A stretch of 64,000 bases of DNA from Methylorubrum rhodesianum (GTDB taxonomy: Bacteria > Pseudomonadota > Alphaproteobacteria > Rhizobiales > Beijerinckiaceae): the NCBI RefSeq assembly GCF_014199985.1, contig NZ_JACHOS010000021.1, positions 43,069-107,068 on the forward strand, read 5' to 3'. This document shows positions 56,446-64,000 of this stretch, piece after piece. Numbering within the stretch: position 1 is the stretch's first letter; the number at the start of each line of letters is the position of its first letter. The notes below the pieces were generated by a model. It was not told the DNA's origin. It saw only the letters and a program-made list of their open reading frames with translations, and ran no database searches. Both the position numbers and the translations under genes were made by a program.

Positions 56446-57483
56446 ATGACCCTTGTCCCCCTTCTCACGGTGCCGCTGGCGGCTCTACTCTCCGCCGGCC
56501 TGATCCTGCTGCTGAAACCGCTGCTGCAGCGCTACGCCCTGGCGCGGCCGAACGCCCGTTCCAGCCACCGGGTGCCGACCCCCCAGGGCGGCGGCATCGC
56601 CATCATCGCGGCCGCGCTGTTCACGGTGGCCGTCCTGGCCGTGCCGGCCGGGGTCGCGTTCAAGGGGGCCGAGCTGCCGGTGCTGGCGCTCGCGGTCCTC
56701 GCCCTCGCCACGGTCGGCGCGGTCGACGACATCCGGCCGCTACCGGCCTCGCTCCGGCTCGTGATCCAGGCCGGGGCGGTCGCCGCCGCCGTGCTCGCCG
56801 CCGAGGGACGCATTCTGCCGGACGCGCCGCTCTGGTTGGAACGCGCCTTCGCGATCCTTGCCGGCCTCTGGTTCGTGAATCTCGTCAACTTCATGGACGG
56901 GCTCGATTGGATGACGCTGGCCGAGTTCGTGCCGCCGACCGCCTTCCTGTTCGCCCTCGGCCTCGCCGGCCGCTACGCCCCCGAGCCGACGCTGGTCGCT
57001 GGCGCCCTGCTCGGCGGCCTCCTCGGCTTCGCGCCGTTCAACCGGCCGGTGGCGCGGCTGTTCATGGGCGATGTCGGCTCGCTGCCGGTCGGGCTGATCG
57101 TGGCGTGGCTGCTGTTCCGCCTCGCGGGGGAGGGGGGGGCGGGCACCGGAGGCTTGGCCGCCGCGCTGATCCTGCCGCTCTATCCCCTGGCCGACGCCAC
57201 GCTCACCCTGCTGTGGCGCCTGCAGCGGGGTGAGGCGGTCTGGCAGGCCCACCGCAGCCACTATTATCAGGTCGCCACGCTCAACGGCTTCTCCGTGCCG
57301 GAGGTGGTCGGCGCGGTCTTCGCCGTGCAGGTGGCGCTGGCCGGGCTGGCGGGCGCGACCTTGCTTTGGCCTTCTCCGCCCGTCACGCTCGCCTGCCTCG
57401 TCCTCGCGGCGGGGCTCGTCGGGTGGCTGCTGCGCCGGTTCGCGGCGCCGCGGGCCGACAGGGCGGGAGGGAAAGACCGGTGA
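56446..57483 (+). CDS. polyprenyl-phosphate sugar-1-phosphate transferase (WecA/WbpL/MraY-like)
   Basis: A 345-residue membrane protein with about ten hydrophobic segments. It attaches a sugar-1-phosphate to undecaprenyl phosphate at the inner membrane to start a surface polysaccharide. Family motifs are GGGIAII, VGAVDDIRPLP (DD), NLVNFMDGLDWM, LFMGDVGSLPVG and AHRSHYYQ. The last resembles the WbpL/WecA loop more than MraY. It overlaps the next gene by four bases (GTGA), so they share one message. Together with the CapD/FlaA1-like gene downstream this is a surface-polysaccharide locus. Confidence 0.93.
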   Translation: MTLVPLLTVPLAALLSAGLILLLKPLLQRYALARPNARSSHRVPTPQGGGIAIIAAALFTVAVLAVPAGVAFKGAELPVLALAVLALATVGAVDDIRPLPASLRLVIQAGAVAAAVLAAEGRILPDAPLWLERAFAILAGLWFVNLVNFMDGLDWMTLAEFVPPTAFLFALGLAGRYAPEPTLVAGALLGGLLGFAPFNRPVARLFMGDVGSLPVGLIVAWLLFRLAGEGGAGTGGLAAALILPLYPLADATLTLLWRLQRGEAVWQAHRSHYYQVATLNGFSVPEVVGAVFAVQVALAGLAGATLLWPSPPVTLACLVLAAGLVGWLLRRFAAPRADRAGGKDR

Positions 57484-58403
57484 GCGGAAAGCTGATCGCG
57501 CTGACGGGAGCCACCGGCTTCATCGGACGCCACCTGCTCCGGTCGCTCTCGGCGCGGGGCTACCGGGTGCGGGTGCTGCTGCGCCGGCCGGTCGAGGTGC
57601 CGGAGGGCGCGAGTGGCGCGGTGGTCGGGGATCTGGCGCGGCCGATGAACATGGCCGCAGCCCTCGCCGGCGTCGATGCGGTGGTGCATTCCGCCGGGCT
57701 CGCCCATGCCATGTCCGGCGCCCCGGAAGACGACTTTCGCAACTCGAACACCGAAGCGACGCGCAAGCTCGCCGAGGCCGCGCAGCGGGCGAAGGTTGGC
57801 CGCTTCGTCTTCCTGTCCTCGATCCGGGCCCAGATCGGTTCGAGCGCCCCGGCTCCCCTATCCGAGGCGGATGCCGCGGCTCCCACCGATGCCTACGGCC
57901 GTTCGAAGCTCGCAGCCGAAGAGGCGCTGGCCGGAACCGGGCTCGACTGGGTCGCCCTGCGCCCGGTCCTCGTCTACGGCACCGGCGTGAAGGGCAACAT
58001 GGCGGCGCTGCTCAAGCTCGCCCGCACGCCCTATCCGCTGCCGCTGGCGAGCCTGACCGGGCGCCGGTCGCTGGTTTCGGTCGAGAGCCTTGCCGGCGCG
58101 GTCGCCACCGTGCTGGAAGCATCCAGCCCGCTCAGGCGCTCGCTGGTCGTGGCCGACCCCGATCCACTGACGCTGCCCGAGATGCTGGCCGCGCTCCGCG
58201 CCGGTCTCGGCCGCGGACCCGGCCTGCTGCCCTGCCCCGTTCCGCTGATCGGGCTGGCCTGCCGCGCCACCGGTCGCGAGGCGGCCTTCGACCGGCTCTC
58301 CGGCTCGCTCGTCGCCCGTGCCGAGGGCCTGGAGGCCCTGGGCTGGCGGCCGGCGCAAGCGTCGCGGGACGGGCTCGCGGCGCTGGCGCGGGCGGGCGGT
58401 TGA
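57480..58403 (+). CDS. NAD-dependent epimerase/dehydratase
   Basis: A 307-residue extended short-chain dehydrogenase. The nucleotide site is ALTGATGFIGRHLLRSL, and the catalytic YxxxK is AYGRSKLAAEEAL around residue 140, with Ser in VFLSSIRAQIG. Such enzymes modify UDP-sugars or reduce keto intermediates. The GTG start overlaps the stop of the preceding transferase gene and follows gggagg, so translation is coupled. It is likely to supply the sugar nucleotide used by that transferase. Confidence 0.9.
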   Translation: MSGKLIALTGATGFIGRHLLRSLSARGYRVRVLLRRPVEVPEGASGAVVGDLARPMNMAAALAGVDAVVHSAGLAHAMSGAPEDDFRNSNTEATRKLAEAAQRAKVGRFVFLSSIRAQIGSSAPAPLSEADAAAPTDAYGRSKLAAEEALAGTGLDWVALRPVLVYGTGVKGNMAALLKLARTPYPLPLASLTGRRSLVSVESLAGAVATVLEASSPLRRSLVVADPDPLTLPEMLAALRAGLGRGPGLLPCPVPLIGLACRATGREAAFDRLSGSLVARAEGLEALGWRPAQASRDGLAALARAGG

Positions 58404-58407
58404 GGCT

Positions 58408-59019
58408 TCAGGCGGCCTCGAGCGCCGCCGCGGCGTCGAGGGCGCCGGACAGCGCCCGCTCGCGGGCCTCGGGGCCCAGGGCGATGCCCTCGGCGACGAT
58501 GATCTCCGGCGCCGTGATGCCGATGAAGGCCAGCACCGTGCGCAGATAGGTCTCCGCGTGCTCGGCCGCGGCGGCCGGCGTGCCCGGTCCGTACAGTCCG
58601 CCGCGCGAGACGACGGCGATGACGCGCTTGTCGCCGGCGAGGCCCTCGGCCCCCGACGGCCCGTAGCGGAAGGTGATGCCGGCCACGAGGATGCGGTCGA
58701 TCCAGGCCTTGAGCTGGCTCGACAGGGTGAAGTTGTAGAGCGGTGCGCCGATCACCACGATGTCGGCCGCCAGAAACTCCTCCAGCACCTGCCGGCCGAG
58801 CTCGACGTCGTGCTGCACGTCGGGCGTGTTGGTGGCGTTGGGCTGCGCCCCGGCGAGGACCGCGCCGGAAAGGTGCGGCAGCGGTGCCCGGGCGAGGTCG
58901 CGGTAGGCGACGTCGAGACCGGGATGCTGCGCCCGCAGGCGGTCGACGATGGCCGCGGAGACGGTCCGGCTGACAGAATGCGGGCCCAGGATGCTGCCGT
59001 CGACGTGAAGGAGCTTCAT
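58408..59019 (-). CDS. azoR: FMN-dependent NADH-azoreductase/quinone reductase
   Basis: A 203-residue flavodoxin-fold protein of the AzoR family. The FMN-binding start is LLHVDGSILGPHSVSRTVSA, followed by VVIGAPLYNFTLSSQLKAWI and VVSRGGLYGPGTP. AzoR reduces quinones and azo compounds by two electrons, protecting from quinone stress. The gene is divergent from an HxlR-type regulator gene with an inverted repeat between them, the common layout for quinone- or aldehyde-responsive control. Confidence 0.93.
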   Translation of the reverse strand: MKLLHVDGSILGPHSVSRTVSAAIVDRLRAQHPGLDVAYRDLARAPLPHLSGAVLAGAQPNATNTPDVQHDVELGRQVLEEFLAADIVVIGAPLYNFTLSSQLKAWIDRILVAGITFRYGPSGAEGLAGDKRVIAVVSRGGLYGPGTPAAAAEHAETYLRTVLAFIGITAPEIIVAEGIALGPEARERALSGALDAAAALEAA

Positions 59020-59026
59020 GTTTGAT

Positions 59027-59051
59027 CCTCGGTATCACAATGGAACCGAGG
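59027..59051. promoter_or_regulatory. inverted repeat between azoR and the HxlR gene
   Basis: Arms CCTCGGT (59027-59033) and ACCGAGG (59045-59051) are perfect reverse complements with an 11-base spacer, in the 76-base gap between the divergent genes. This is the expected place for the HxlR operator. Confidence 0.5.
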
Positions 59052-59095
59052 CGCTATAGATAACCACCATCCGCTCTGCGCAAGGAGGCACATTC

Positions 59096-59503
59096 TTGGA
59101 ACCCGGGCACATCGAGGGAACCGGCACGGCCGGGCAGCCTGACCATTCCGGGCAGGATTGCCGCCTCGTCGGCACCGTTCTGGCGCGGATCGGCGACAAG
59201 TGGAGCGTTCTCGTCGTCATGATGCTGGGGGACGGTCCGCGACGCTTCAACGAGCTGAAGCGGATGATCGGCGGGATCTCTCAGCGGATGCTCACCTTCA
59301 CCCTGCGCGGTCTGGAGCGCGACGGACTGGTGACACGCACGATCTTCCCGACGATTCCGCCGCGGGTCGATTACGAGCTGACCGAGCTCGGGCGCTCGCT
59401 GCGGGAGCCGATCCAGGCGCTCGGCGCCTGGGCCTTCGCCCACTTGCCGGAGATTCAGGAGGCCCGCGCCCGCTTCGATCGCCGCGACGGCGACGGGGCT
59501 TGA
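59096..59503 (+). CDS. HxlR family transcriptional regulator
   Basis: A 135-residue winged-helix repressor or activator. It has the HxlR core DCRLVGTVLARIGDKWSVLV, then RRFNELKRMIGGISQRMLTF and YELTELGRSLREPI. The conserved Cys near residue 23 (GQDCRL) is the thiol used by YodB/HypR-type members to sense quinones and aldehydes. The TTG start is preceded by aaggagg seven bases away. A later in-frame ATG would cut the N-terminal helix. It most likely controls azoR. Confidence 0.9.
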   Translation: MEPGHIEGTGTAGQPDHSGQDCRLVGTVLARIGDKWSVLVVMMLGDGPRRFNELKRMIGGISQRMLTFTLRGLERDGLVTRTIFPTIPPRVDYELTELGRSLREPIQALGAWAFAHLPEIQEARARFDRRDGDGA

Positions 59504-59522
59504 GCCCCGGCCGGTCGAGGGG

Positions 59523-61493
59523 TCAGGCGGTCGCCGCGGCGGTCTGGGCGGGCGGCGCGTTGCTCTCGGGCTTCGTGTTCGGGATGGCCGCGGCCCGGTT
59601 TCGGAAGTCGGGGATCGCCTCCTCGAACACGGCATCGGCCGCCGCGCGGTCGCCCGCCGCGACCGCCGCGCGCAGGCGGAGAATCCATCTCTCTAGGACG
59701 GCGCGGTCGGCGAAGACGGGCTTGGCCGCCATCACCCCCTCGATCCCGTCCAGCGTCACGCGCGGCTCCTCCTTCGCGAAGAGGATCTCGTTGAGCCGCT
59801 CCCCCGGTCGCGCCCCGGTGACCTGGATCTCGATCTCCGCACCGGGCTCGAAGCCCGCCAGCCGGATCATCCGCTCGGCCAGGTCGCGGATGCGCACGGG
59901 CTGGCCCATTTTCAGCACGTAGACCGCCGCGCGCTGGTCGCCGGTGTCGCCGCGCCCCTCCGCGTCGGCGTGGGAGGCGGCGGTGAGCACGAGATCGGAG
60001 GCCTCGCGCACGGTCATGAAGTAGCGCACCATCTCGGCATGGGTGACCGTGACCGGTCCGCCGCGGGCGATCTGCGCCTTGAACACCGGCACCACCGAGC
60101 CCGCCGAGCCCAGCACGTTGCCGAAGCGCACGGCGATGAGCCGGGTCGCCTGCGGGCCGGAGCGCTCCGCGTCGAGCGATTGGGCCACCATCTCCGCGAA
60201 GCGCTTGGTGACGCCGAGCTGCGAGACCGGCTCGATCGCCTTGTCGGTCGAGATCATCACCAGGGCGCGGGCGCCCGCGGCCACCGTCGCTTCGGCGACG
60301 TTGATCGAGCCGAACACGTTGGTCTTGATGCCTTCCGCCCAGTCGCGCTCGAGATAGGGCACCTGCTTCAGCGCCGCGGCATGGAACACGTAGGTCGGCC
60401 GGAAGTCGCGGATGATCGCGTGCAGCCGCTCGCGGTCGCGTATATCGGCGAGCGCACCCTCGACCTCGGCCTCGGCGTGGAGCAGGGCAGGACCGTTGAG
60501 GACGGCGTGGAGCGCCGGTTCCGAGTTCTCGATGACGAGCAGCGCCGCGGCGCCGAAGGCGACGGCGCGGGCGCAGATCTCCGAGCCGATCGAGCCGCCG
60601 CCGCCGGTCACCACCACGCGGGCACCGGTCAGGAAGCGTTCGAGCCGCGGCCGGTCGATGGCGACGGTGGGCCGGAGCAGCAGATCCTCGATCTCCAGCG
60701 GCGCGAGTTCGGCGTCGCGCATCCCCTCGCCGAGGCTGGTGACGCGGGCGAGCGGAAGGCCGAGCCGCCGGGCGCGGGCGATCAGGTCGTCCGGCTCGGA
60801 TTCGGGCGCCAGCGCGCTCGGCGTCGCCACGAGCCGACGCACCGGCAGGCCGCGATTGGCAAGATCCGCCACCACCTGTTCGAGGTCGCGAAACCCGCCG
60901 AGGACGGGCACGCCGCGCATCATTTGGCCCGCCTCGTCCGCCCGGGGCGAGAGGATGCCCTTCGGCGACAGGCGCTTGACCGAGCCGGATTCGATCGCCC
61001 GCAGCACGATCTCGATATCGGCGCCGCGTCCGAGCAGCAGCGTCGGCGTGGTGGCGCTCCGGGCTTGGCTCTGCCGGGAGCGGGCGTATTTCATGTAGCG
61101 GAAGGCCAGCCGCGGCCCCCCGAGCAGGAAGATCTGCAGCACCCAGTAGAGCGCGATGGCGACCTTGCCGAAGAAGTAGAACCCGTAGAGGTTCGAGGAG
61201 ACCAGCACGTAGTCGAGCACGAGCAGCGTCAGCGCGGTGACGCTGGCCGCGCGCACGATGCCGGCGAGATCGGGCAGCGAGGCGAAGCGCCACTTGGTGC
61301 GGTAGAGCCGGAACCACGCGTAGACCAGCCCGGCATAGGCCAGGAACGGCGGCAGCAGGATCGGCAGCGCGTGCAGGCGCTCGGCCAAGGCGCCGTCCTG
61401 AAAGCGGAAGACGAAGGTCAGCACCACGGCCGCCGCGGTCGCGGCGAGGTCGTGGACGACCATCACCGCCGTCTTGAAGGTGCGCTTCTGCAT
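59523..61493 (-). CDS. CapD/FlaA1-like sugar nucleotide epimerase/dehydratase, membrane bound
   Basis: A 656-residue protein. Four membrane helices lie in the first 130 residues. Then come a CoA-binding-like domain (PTLLLGRGADIEIVLRAI) and a C-terminal Rossmann domain. That domain has VVVTGGGGSIGSEICARAVA, FHAAALKQVPYLERDW and STDKAIEPVSQLGVTKRFAE. This is the long CapD/WbpM type, which dehydrates UDP-GlcNAc to a 4-keto sugar for O-antigen or capsule synthesis. The C-terminal tail is low complexity. It lies close to the GT4-type transferase and epimerase genes but on the opposite strand. Confidence 0.92.
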   Translation of the reverse strand: MQKRTFKTAVMVVHDLAATAAAVVLTFVFRFQDGALAERLHALPILLPPFLAYAGLVYAWFRLYRTKWRFASLPDLAGIVRAASVTALTLLVLDYVLVSSNLYGFYFFGKVAIALYWVLQIFLLGGPRLAFRYMKYARSRQSQARSATTPTLLLGRGADIEIVLRAIESGSVKRLSPKGILSPRADEAGQMMRGVPVLGGFRDLEQVVADLANRGLPVRRLVATPSALAPESEPDDLIARARRLGLPLARVTSLGEGMRDAELAPLEIEDLLLRPTVAIDRPRLERFLTGARVVVTGGGGSIGSEICARAVAFGAAALLVIENSEPALHAVLNGPALLHAEAEVEGALADIRDRERLHAIIRDFRPTYVFHAAALKQVPYLERDWAEGIKTNVFGSINVAEATVAAGARALVMISTDKAIEPVSQLGVTKRFAEMVAQSLDAERSGPQATRLIAVRFGNVLGSAGSVVPVFKAQIARGGPVTVTHAEMVRYFMTVREASDLVLTAASHADAEGRGDTGDQRAAVYVLKMGQPVRIRDLAERMIRLAGFEPGAEIEIQVTGARPGERLNEILFAKEEPRVTLDGIEGVMAAKPVFADRAVLERWILRLRAAVAAGDRAAADAVFEEAIPDFRNRAAAIPNTKPESNAPPAQTAAATA

Positions 61494-61595
61494 GGTGCTT
61501 TGTGTCAGAGCATCGGCCGGAACGATGGATACCGGTTACCAGTCAAAGGCCGATGCTCCAGGCGGAGCGCGGTATCGGCGCCGGCCGGGGGGATG

Positions 61596-62447
61596 TCAAC
61601 GCGCGGCGCGGACCGCCTTGGCGACCACCCCGTTGGCATCGCCGAGATCCGGGGCATCGATGTGGCGGTATCGGGCCTGGATCAGGCCGAACGCGCCGAA
61701 CGCGAAGTGGCCGGCGGCGACGATGGCGAGAAGCAGCCAGCCGTAGGGCTGCGCCCTCAGCGCCGAGAAGGCCCCCGAAAGGCCCGTGGCCTCCGAGGAG
61801 GCTTGCGTCCAGGCCGCGGTGAGCACGAAGCCGCCGATCATCAGGAACACGAGGCCCCGCGCGGCGTAGCCGAACCGGCCGAGCCGCTCGATCCAGGTCT
61901 CGGAGCCGGCGGGCAGGGCGAGCCGTTCGCTGACATTGCCCTTCCAGGCCTTGGCGCCGTAGCCGATCCCGGCGGCCACGATGCCGAGACCGACGATTCC
62001 GACGAGCCAGGGACCGAGGGGCTGGTCGAGCAGCCACTTGGTCCAGTCGCGCACCCCGTCGCCGCCGGCGGAGGCACGGCCGATGCCGAAGGCGAGGCGG
62101 GCCGCGGTGAGGCTGAGGCCGGCATAGATCACGGCACTGATCAGATGGGCGCCGCGCACGACGAGCGCCTTGGGAGAGCGCCCACGCCGGTCGGCGTCGG
62201 TCGCACCCTCGACGACGCGCCACAGGGCGAAGCCCGCGAGGCCGAGGGCGATCAGTCCGACGATGACGGCGCCGAACGGGCCGCCGAGCACCGCCCGGAT
62301 CGCGCTCTTGCTGTCACCGGCCGATCCGCCCTGGCCCAGGGCGGCGAGCACGGCCAGCGCCCCCACGACGCAGTAGACGAAGCCGCGCGCGCCGTAGCCG
62401 AAGCGGGCGAGGTGCTCCAGTGCGTTATCGTTCCGGCTCCACGCCAT
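61596..62447 (-). CDS. DUF1206 membrane protein
   Basis: A 283-residue membrane protein with about six segments arranged as three repeated pairs. Each is preceded by the family signature: LARFGYGARGFVYCVVGALA, then VVRGAHLISAVIYAGLSLTA and LGRFGYAARGLVFLMIGGFV. The function of DUF1206 is unknown. It is 6 bases downstream of the 62454 gene, so the two are probably co-transcribed. Confidence 0.9.
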   Translation of the reverse strand: MAWSRNDNALEHLARFGYGARGFVYCVVGALAVLAALGQGGSAGDSKSAIRAVLGGPFGAVIVGLIALGLAGFALWRVVEGATDADRRGRSPKALVVRGAHLISAVIYAGLSLTAARLAFGIGRASAGGDGVRDWTKWLLDQPLGPWLVGIVGLGIVAAGIGYGAKAWKGNVSERLALPAGSETWIERLGRFGYAARGLVFLMIGGFVLTAAWTQASSEATGLSGAFSALRAQPYGWLLLAIVAAGHFAFGAFGLIQARYRHIDAPDLGDANGVVAKAVRAAR

Positions 62448-62453
62448 AACGGG

Positions 62454-62795
62454 TCAGTCGCGCTCGCGGTCGGGCTTGCCGGCCAGCGCCACGTAGAAGC
62501 CGAGGCCGTCGCCGGCGGGCAAGGTCTGGAGCCGCTCGATCCAGCCGCGGCGCTTGGCGTCGAGGAGCTGACGTCCGATCGGCTGGAACAGGGTCTCGCC
62601 TCCGCCTTCCGGCGGCGGGTCGAGGCGGATCGCCACGGTCTTGCCCTTGGCGAAGCGGCTGCGCTCCAGCATGTCGGTCAGCGAGGCTTCCGCGGTCGGG
62701 CGGTTGGCCCCGCGCAGATCGAGCACCGATTCCGCGTCGGTGACCCCGAGCGAGCCGCGCAGCTTGTTGGCGTAGTAGTCTTCGAAATGGGGCAA
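62454..62795 (-). CDS. hypothetical protein with Smr-like features
   Basis: A 113-residue soluble protein. Residues about 20-75 (VLDLRGANRPTAEASLTDML) resemble the start of an Smr domain (DLHG, here DLRG, then a helix). GKTVAIRLDPP and a C-terminal GRQLLDAKRRGWIERLQTL helix follow. The glycine loop of Smr is not clear, so the link is tentative. It sits between DUF1206 (6 bases on) and an Uma2 gene (24 bases before) on the same strand. Confidence 0.55.
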   Translation of the reverse strand: MPHFEDYYANKLRGSLGVTDAESVLDLRGANRPTAEASLTDMLERSRFAKGKTVAIRLDPPPEGGGETLFQPIGRQLLDAKRRGWIERLQTLPAGDGLGFYVALAGKPDRERD

Positions 62796-62819
62796 GGCCG
62801 GTCCCGCGCGGGTTCGTCG

Positions 62820-63386
62820 TCAGAAGGCGATGTCGTCATAGATCTCAGCAACGGCCAAGTCGCCGCCGAGTTCGGACAGGCCGATCGCGGCGCTCGGGCC
62901 GTGGGCCTCGAATGTCCAGCCGGCATCCGGACCACGACGCCACATCTCGACCCGCGGCTCGTCCTGATAGACGGCCATGAAGTGCTTGAGCGAAGCGATG
63001 CTGCGATAGAAATCGGTTTTCCGGCCGCGGTCCCGGCTCATGGTCGAGGGCGAGAGCACCTCCGCGAGGAGGATGGGATCACGGGCATAGCCGTCCTTCA
63101 GCATCGGCCCACAGCGCACCACTACGTCGGGGATCGGTGCGAAGGTGTCCATGCTGTCGCTCAGCACCGCGATGCCGGGAACGGCGCGACAGCCGCGGTC
63201 GCGGGCGGGATCGGAGAGCTTGCGGGCGAGGTTCAGCACGATCTGCTGGTGCCGCTCGCGCTGCGGCGCCATCGGGGCAGGCTCGCCGTCGAACAGCTCC
63301 CAGCGCTCCTCGTCGGGACGGTCGACGGCCCAGACCTGATACTCCGCCACCCGCATGCCGGGGTCGCGCCGAAGAGCGAGCGCCAT
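62820..63386 (-). CDS. Uma2 family (DUF820) putative endonuclease
   Basis: A 188-residue protein of the Uma2 family, which has a PD-(D/E)XK restriction-endonuclease fold. Motifs are VAEYQVWAVDRPDEERWELF, PMAPQRERHQQIVLNLARKL, IPDVVVRCG and ILLAEVLSPSTMSRDRGRK. The last has the Glu and spacing of the nuclease core. The function of Uma2 proteins is unproven, and they are often found in multiple copies. A broken paralogue follows upstream on the same strand. The ATG at 63384-63386 is chosen; a longer frame merges with shifted sequence of that paralogue. Confidence 0.88.
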   Translation of the reverse strand: MALALRRDPGMRVAEYQVWAVDRPDEERWELFDGEPAPMAPQRERHQQIVLNLARKLSDPARDRGCRAVPGIAVLSDSMDTFAPIPDVVVRCGPMLKDGYARDPILLAEVLSPSTMSRDRGRKTDFYRSIASLKHFMAVYQDEPRVEMWRRGPDAGWTFEAHGPSAAIGLSELGGDLAVAEIYDDIAF

Positions 63387-63457
63387 CGAGGGGCCTCCGA
63401 GAACGGAGGCGATGCTAGCACTGCCCAGATGGCAAGCAAGCGGTACGCGGTGCAGGA

Positions 63458-63798
63458 TCAGAGGGTGAGGCGCGCATAGATCTCCGCGACCGACAGCGCG
63501 CCGCCGAGTTCGGGCAGGTCGATGATCGCGCCGGGACCGGCGAACTGTGCCATCCCGTCCGGGATGCGGCGCCCGACCCCGACCTGTGCCCCGTCCTGAT
63601 GCACGGACAGGGGCACGGCGAGGCCGTCGAGCCGCTTGACGAGGTTGGTGACGATGCGCTGATGCCGTCATGTGCTGGCGACATCTGGATCGGGACGCCG
63701 TCAATCCGCTCCCAGCGCTGGTCGTCCGGCCGGGTCGCGGCCCAATTCCGATACTCGGCGACCCGCATGCGGGTGTTGCGGCGGCCTAGCTCGGCCAT
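63458..63798 (-). pseudogene. decayed Uma2 family gene
   Basis: The first 42 codons (MAELGRRNTRMRVAEYRNWA, then TRPDDQRWERIDGVPIQMSP) match the intact Uma2 neighbour. The frame then shifts near 63660-63670, and HQRIVTNLVKRLDGLAVP continues in another frame. After VP the sequence joins LSVHQDGAQVGVGRRIPDG, skipping about 75 residues that carry the nuclease core. The end IDLPELGGALSVAEIYARL aligns with the neighbour's GLSELGGDLAVAEIYDDI. So it has one frameshift and one internal deletion. Confidence 0.85.
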
Positions 63799-63833
63799 CG
63801 CTCAGCCTCTGGTCCGAAGGCTGGGACGCCAAC

Positions 63834-63865
63834 AAAAAAGGGCCGCCCCGGACAGGGCGGCCCTT
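63834..63865 (-). terminator. terminator of the gene at the right edge
   Basis: On the minus strand an 11-pair GC-rich stem (63865-63855 with 63848-63838) is followed by a six-T run that overlaps the stem base (63839-63834), 25 bases past the stop of the edge gene. Confidence 0.85.
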
Positions 63866-63889
63866 GTCGTGCCTTGAGACGAAACAGCC

Positions 63890-64000
63890 TCAGCCGTGGA
63901 CGAGAACGTTGCGGAACTGCCAGGGGTCGCTGGGGTCGATGTCCTCGGGGAACAGGCCCGGACGGTCGCTGAGCGGCGTCCAGTCGGTGTAGACGCCCAC
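63890..64000 (-). CDS. probable homospermidine synthase, C-terminal end
   Basis: Only the last 36 residues are in the window, ending at 63890. They read VGVYTDWTPLSDRPGLFPED, then IDPSDPWQFRNVLVHG. To my recollection homospermidine synthases of the saccharopine-dehydrogenase-like group end with this YTDW-PL...FPED-D..DPWQF-N pattern. The enzyme makes homospermidine from putrescine and NAD, a polyamine common in Alphaproteobacteria. The short piece makes this a moderate call. Confidence 0.6.
   Translation of the reverse strand: MGVYTDWTPLSDRPGLFPEDIDPSDPWQFRNVLVHG

Noticed and set aside
53174..56449. Long open frame antisense to the GGDEF/EAL gene
   Set aside because: Composition (Arg/His/Gly/Asp-rich, no domain) is that of a shadow frame in GC-rich DNA; the minus strand encodes clear domains.
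59970..63479. 1169-codon open frame antisense to the CapD-like, DUF1206 and Uma2 genes
   Set aside because: It spans several real genes on the other strand and has typical shadow composition.

Overview
The window is a high-GC stretch of alphaproteobacterial chromosome, most likely from the Hyphomicrobiales and plausibly Methylobacterium/Methylorubrum. This is inferred from gene content: a C4-pathway 5-aminolevulinate synthase, a class II DAHP synthase, DUF2794, DUF2336 and DUF1206 proteins, an HWE-type histidine kinase, Entner-Doudoroff genes, and codon usage dominated by G/C third positions. I see no rRNA, tRNA, CRISPR array, phage or intact insertion sequence, so this is core chromosome with a few decayed accessory pieces.

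Layout. 1-9.9 kb: the 5' end of murA, a small charged protein, hemA, a broken nucleotidyltransferase gene beside an intact partner, a secreted DUF2059 protein, a metallo-beta-lactamase-fold hydrolase, a LuxR-type regulator, DAHP synthase and three unknown small genes. 10-20 kb: yicC-gmk, an ABC exporter with an MFS carrier, an IS5-type transposase remnant, a TauE/SafE carrier, a DUF2336 protein with a double-receiver regulator, an L,D-transpeptidase and bluB. 20-31 kb: a structured leader RNA candidate, DUF2794, a TonB-dependent siderophore receptor, edd-eda, hslO, a two-barrel outer-membrane protein and DUF2147. 31-43 kb: ndk, a lipoprotein, an M48 protease with a DUF898 membrane protein, cstA with its small partner, the LemA-TPM-TPM operon, a SelW-like protein and an HWE kinase. 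43-51 kb: an aldo/keto reductase, a Crp/Fnr regulator and a glucan cluster (glgA and a GH13 enzyme on one strand, glgP divergent). 51-64 kb: a CPCC zinc protein, an odd ferredoxin-reductase-like protein, a large GGDEF/EAL protein, an envelope-sugar group (GT4 phosphosugar transferase, epimerase, CapD/FlaA1-like enzyme), azoR with its divergent HxlR regulator, DUF1206, and an intact and a broken Uma2 gene. The window ends in a probable homospermidine synthase.

The genes fall into recognisable working sets: haem and aromatic precursor synthesis, Entner-Doudoroff sugar breakdown under a likely LacI-family operator, glycogen synthesis and breakdown, peptide uptake during carbon starvation (cstA), iron uptake, and surface polysaccharide synthesis.

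The most interesting non-coding feature is the leader of bluB. A roughly 105-nt multi-stem RNA is followed by a UUCG-capped intrinsic terminator. An 8-nt bulge segment of the leader is perfectly complementary to the foot of that terminator. The layout is that of a riboswitch or attenuator, but it does not match the cobalamin riboswitch consensus I know. Other points of interest are several perfect palindromes at promoters, a second receiver domain with Glu in place of Asp, a fused double beta-barrel, a ferredoxin-like domain without its cysteines, and three decayed genes.
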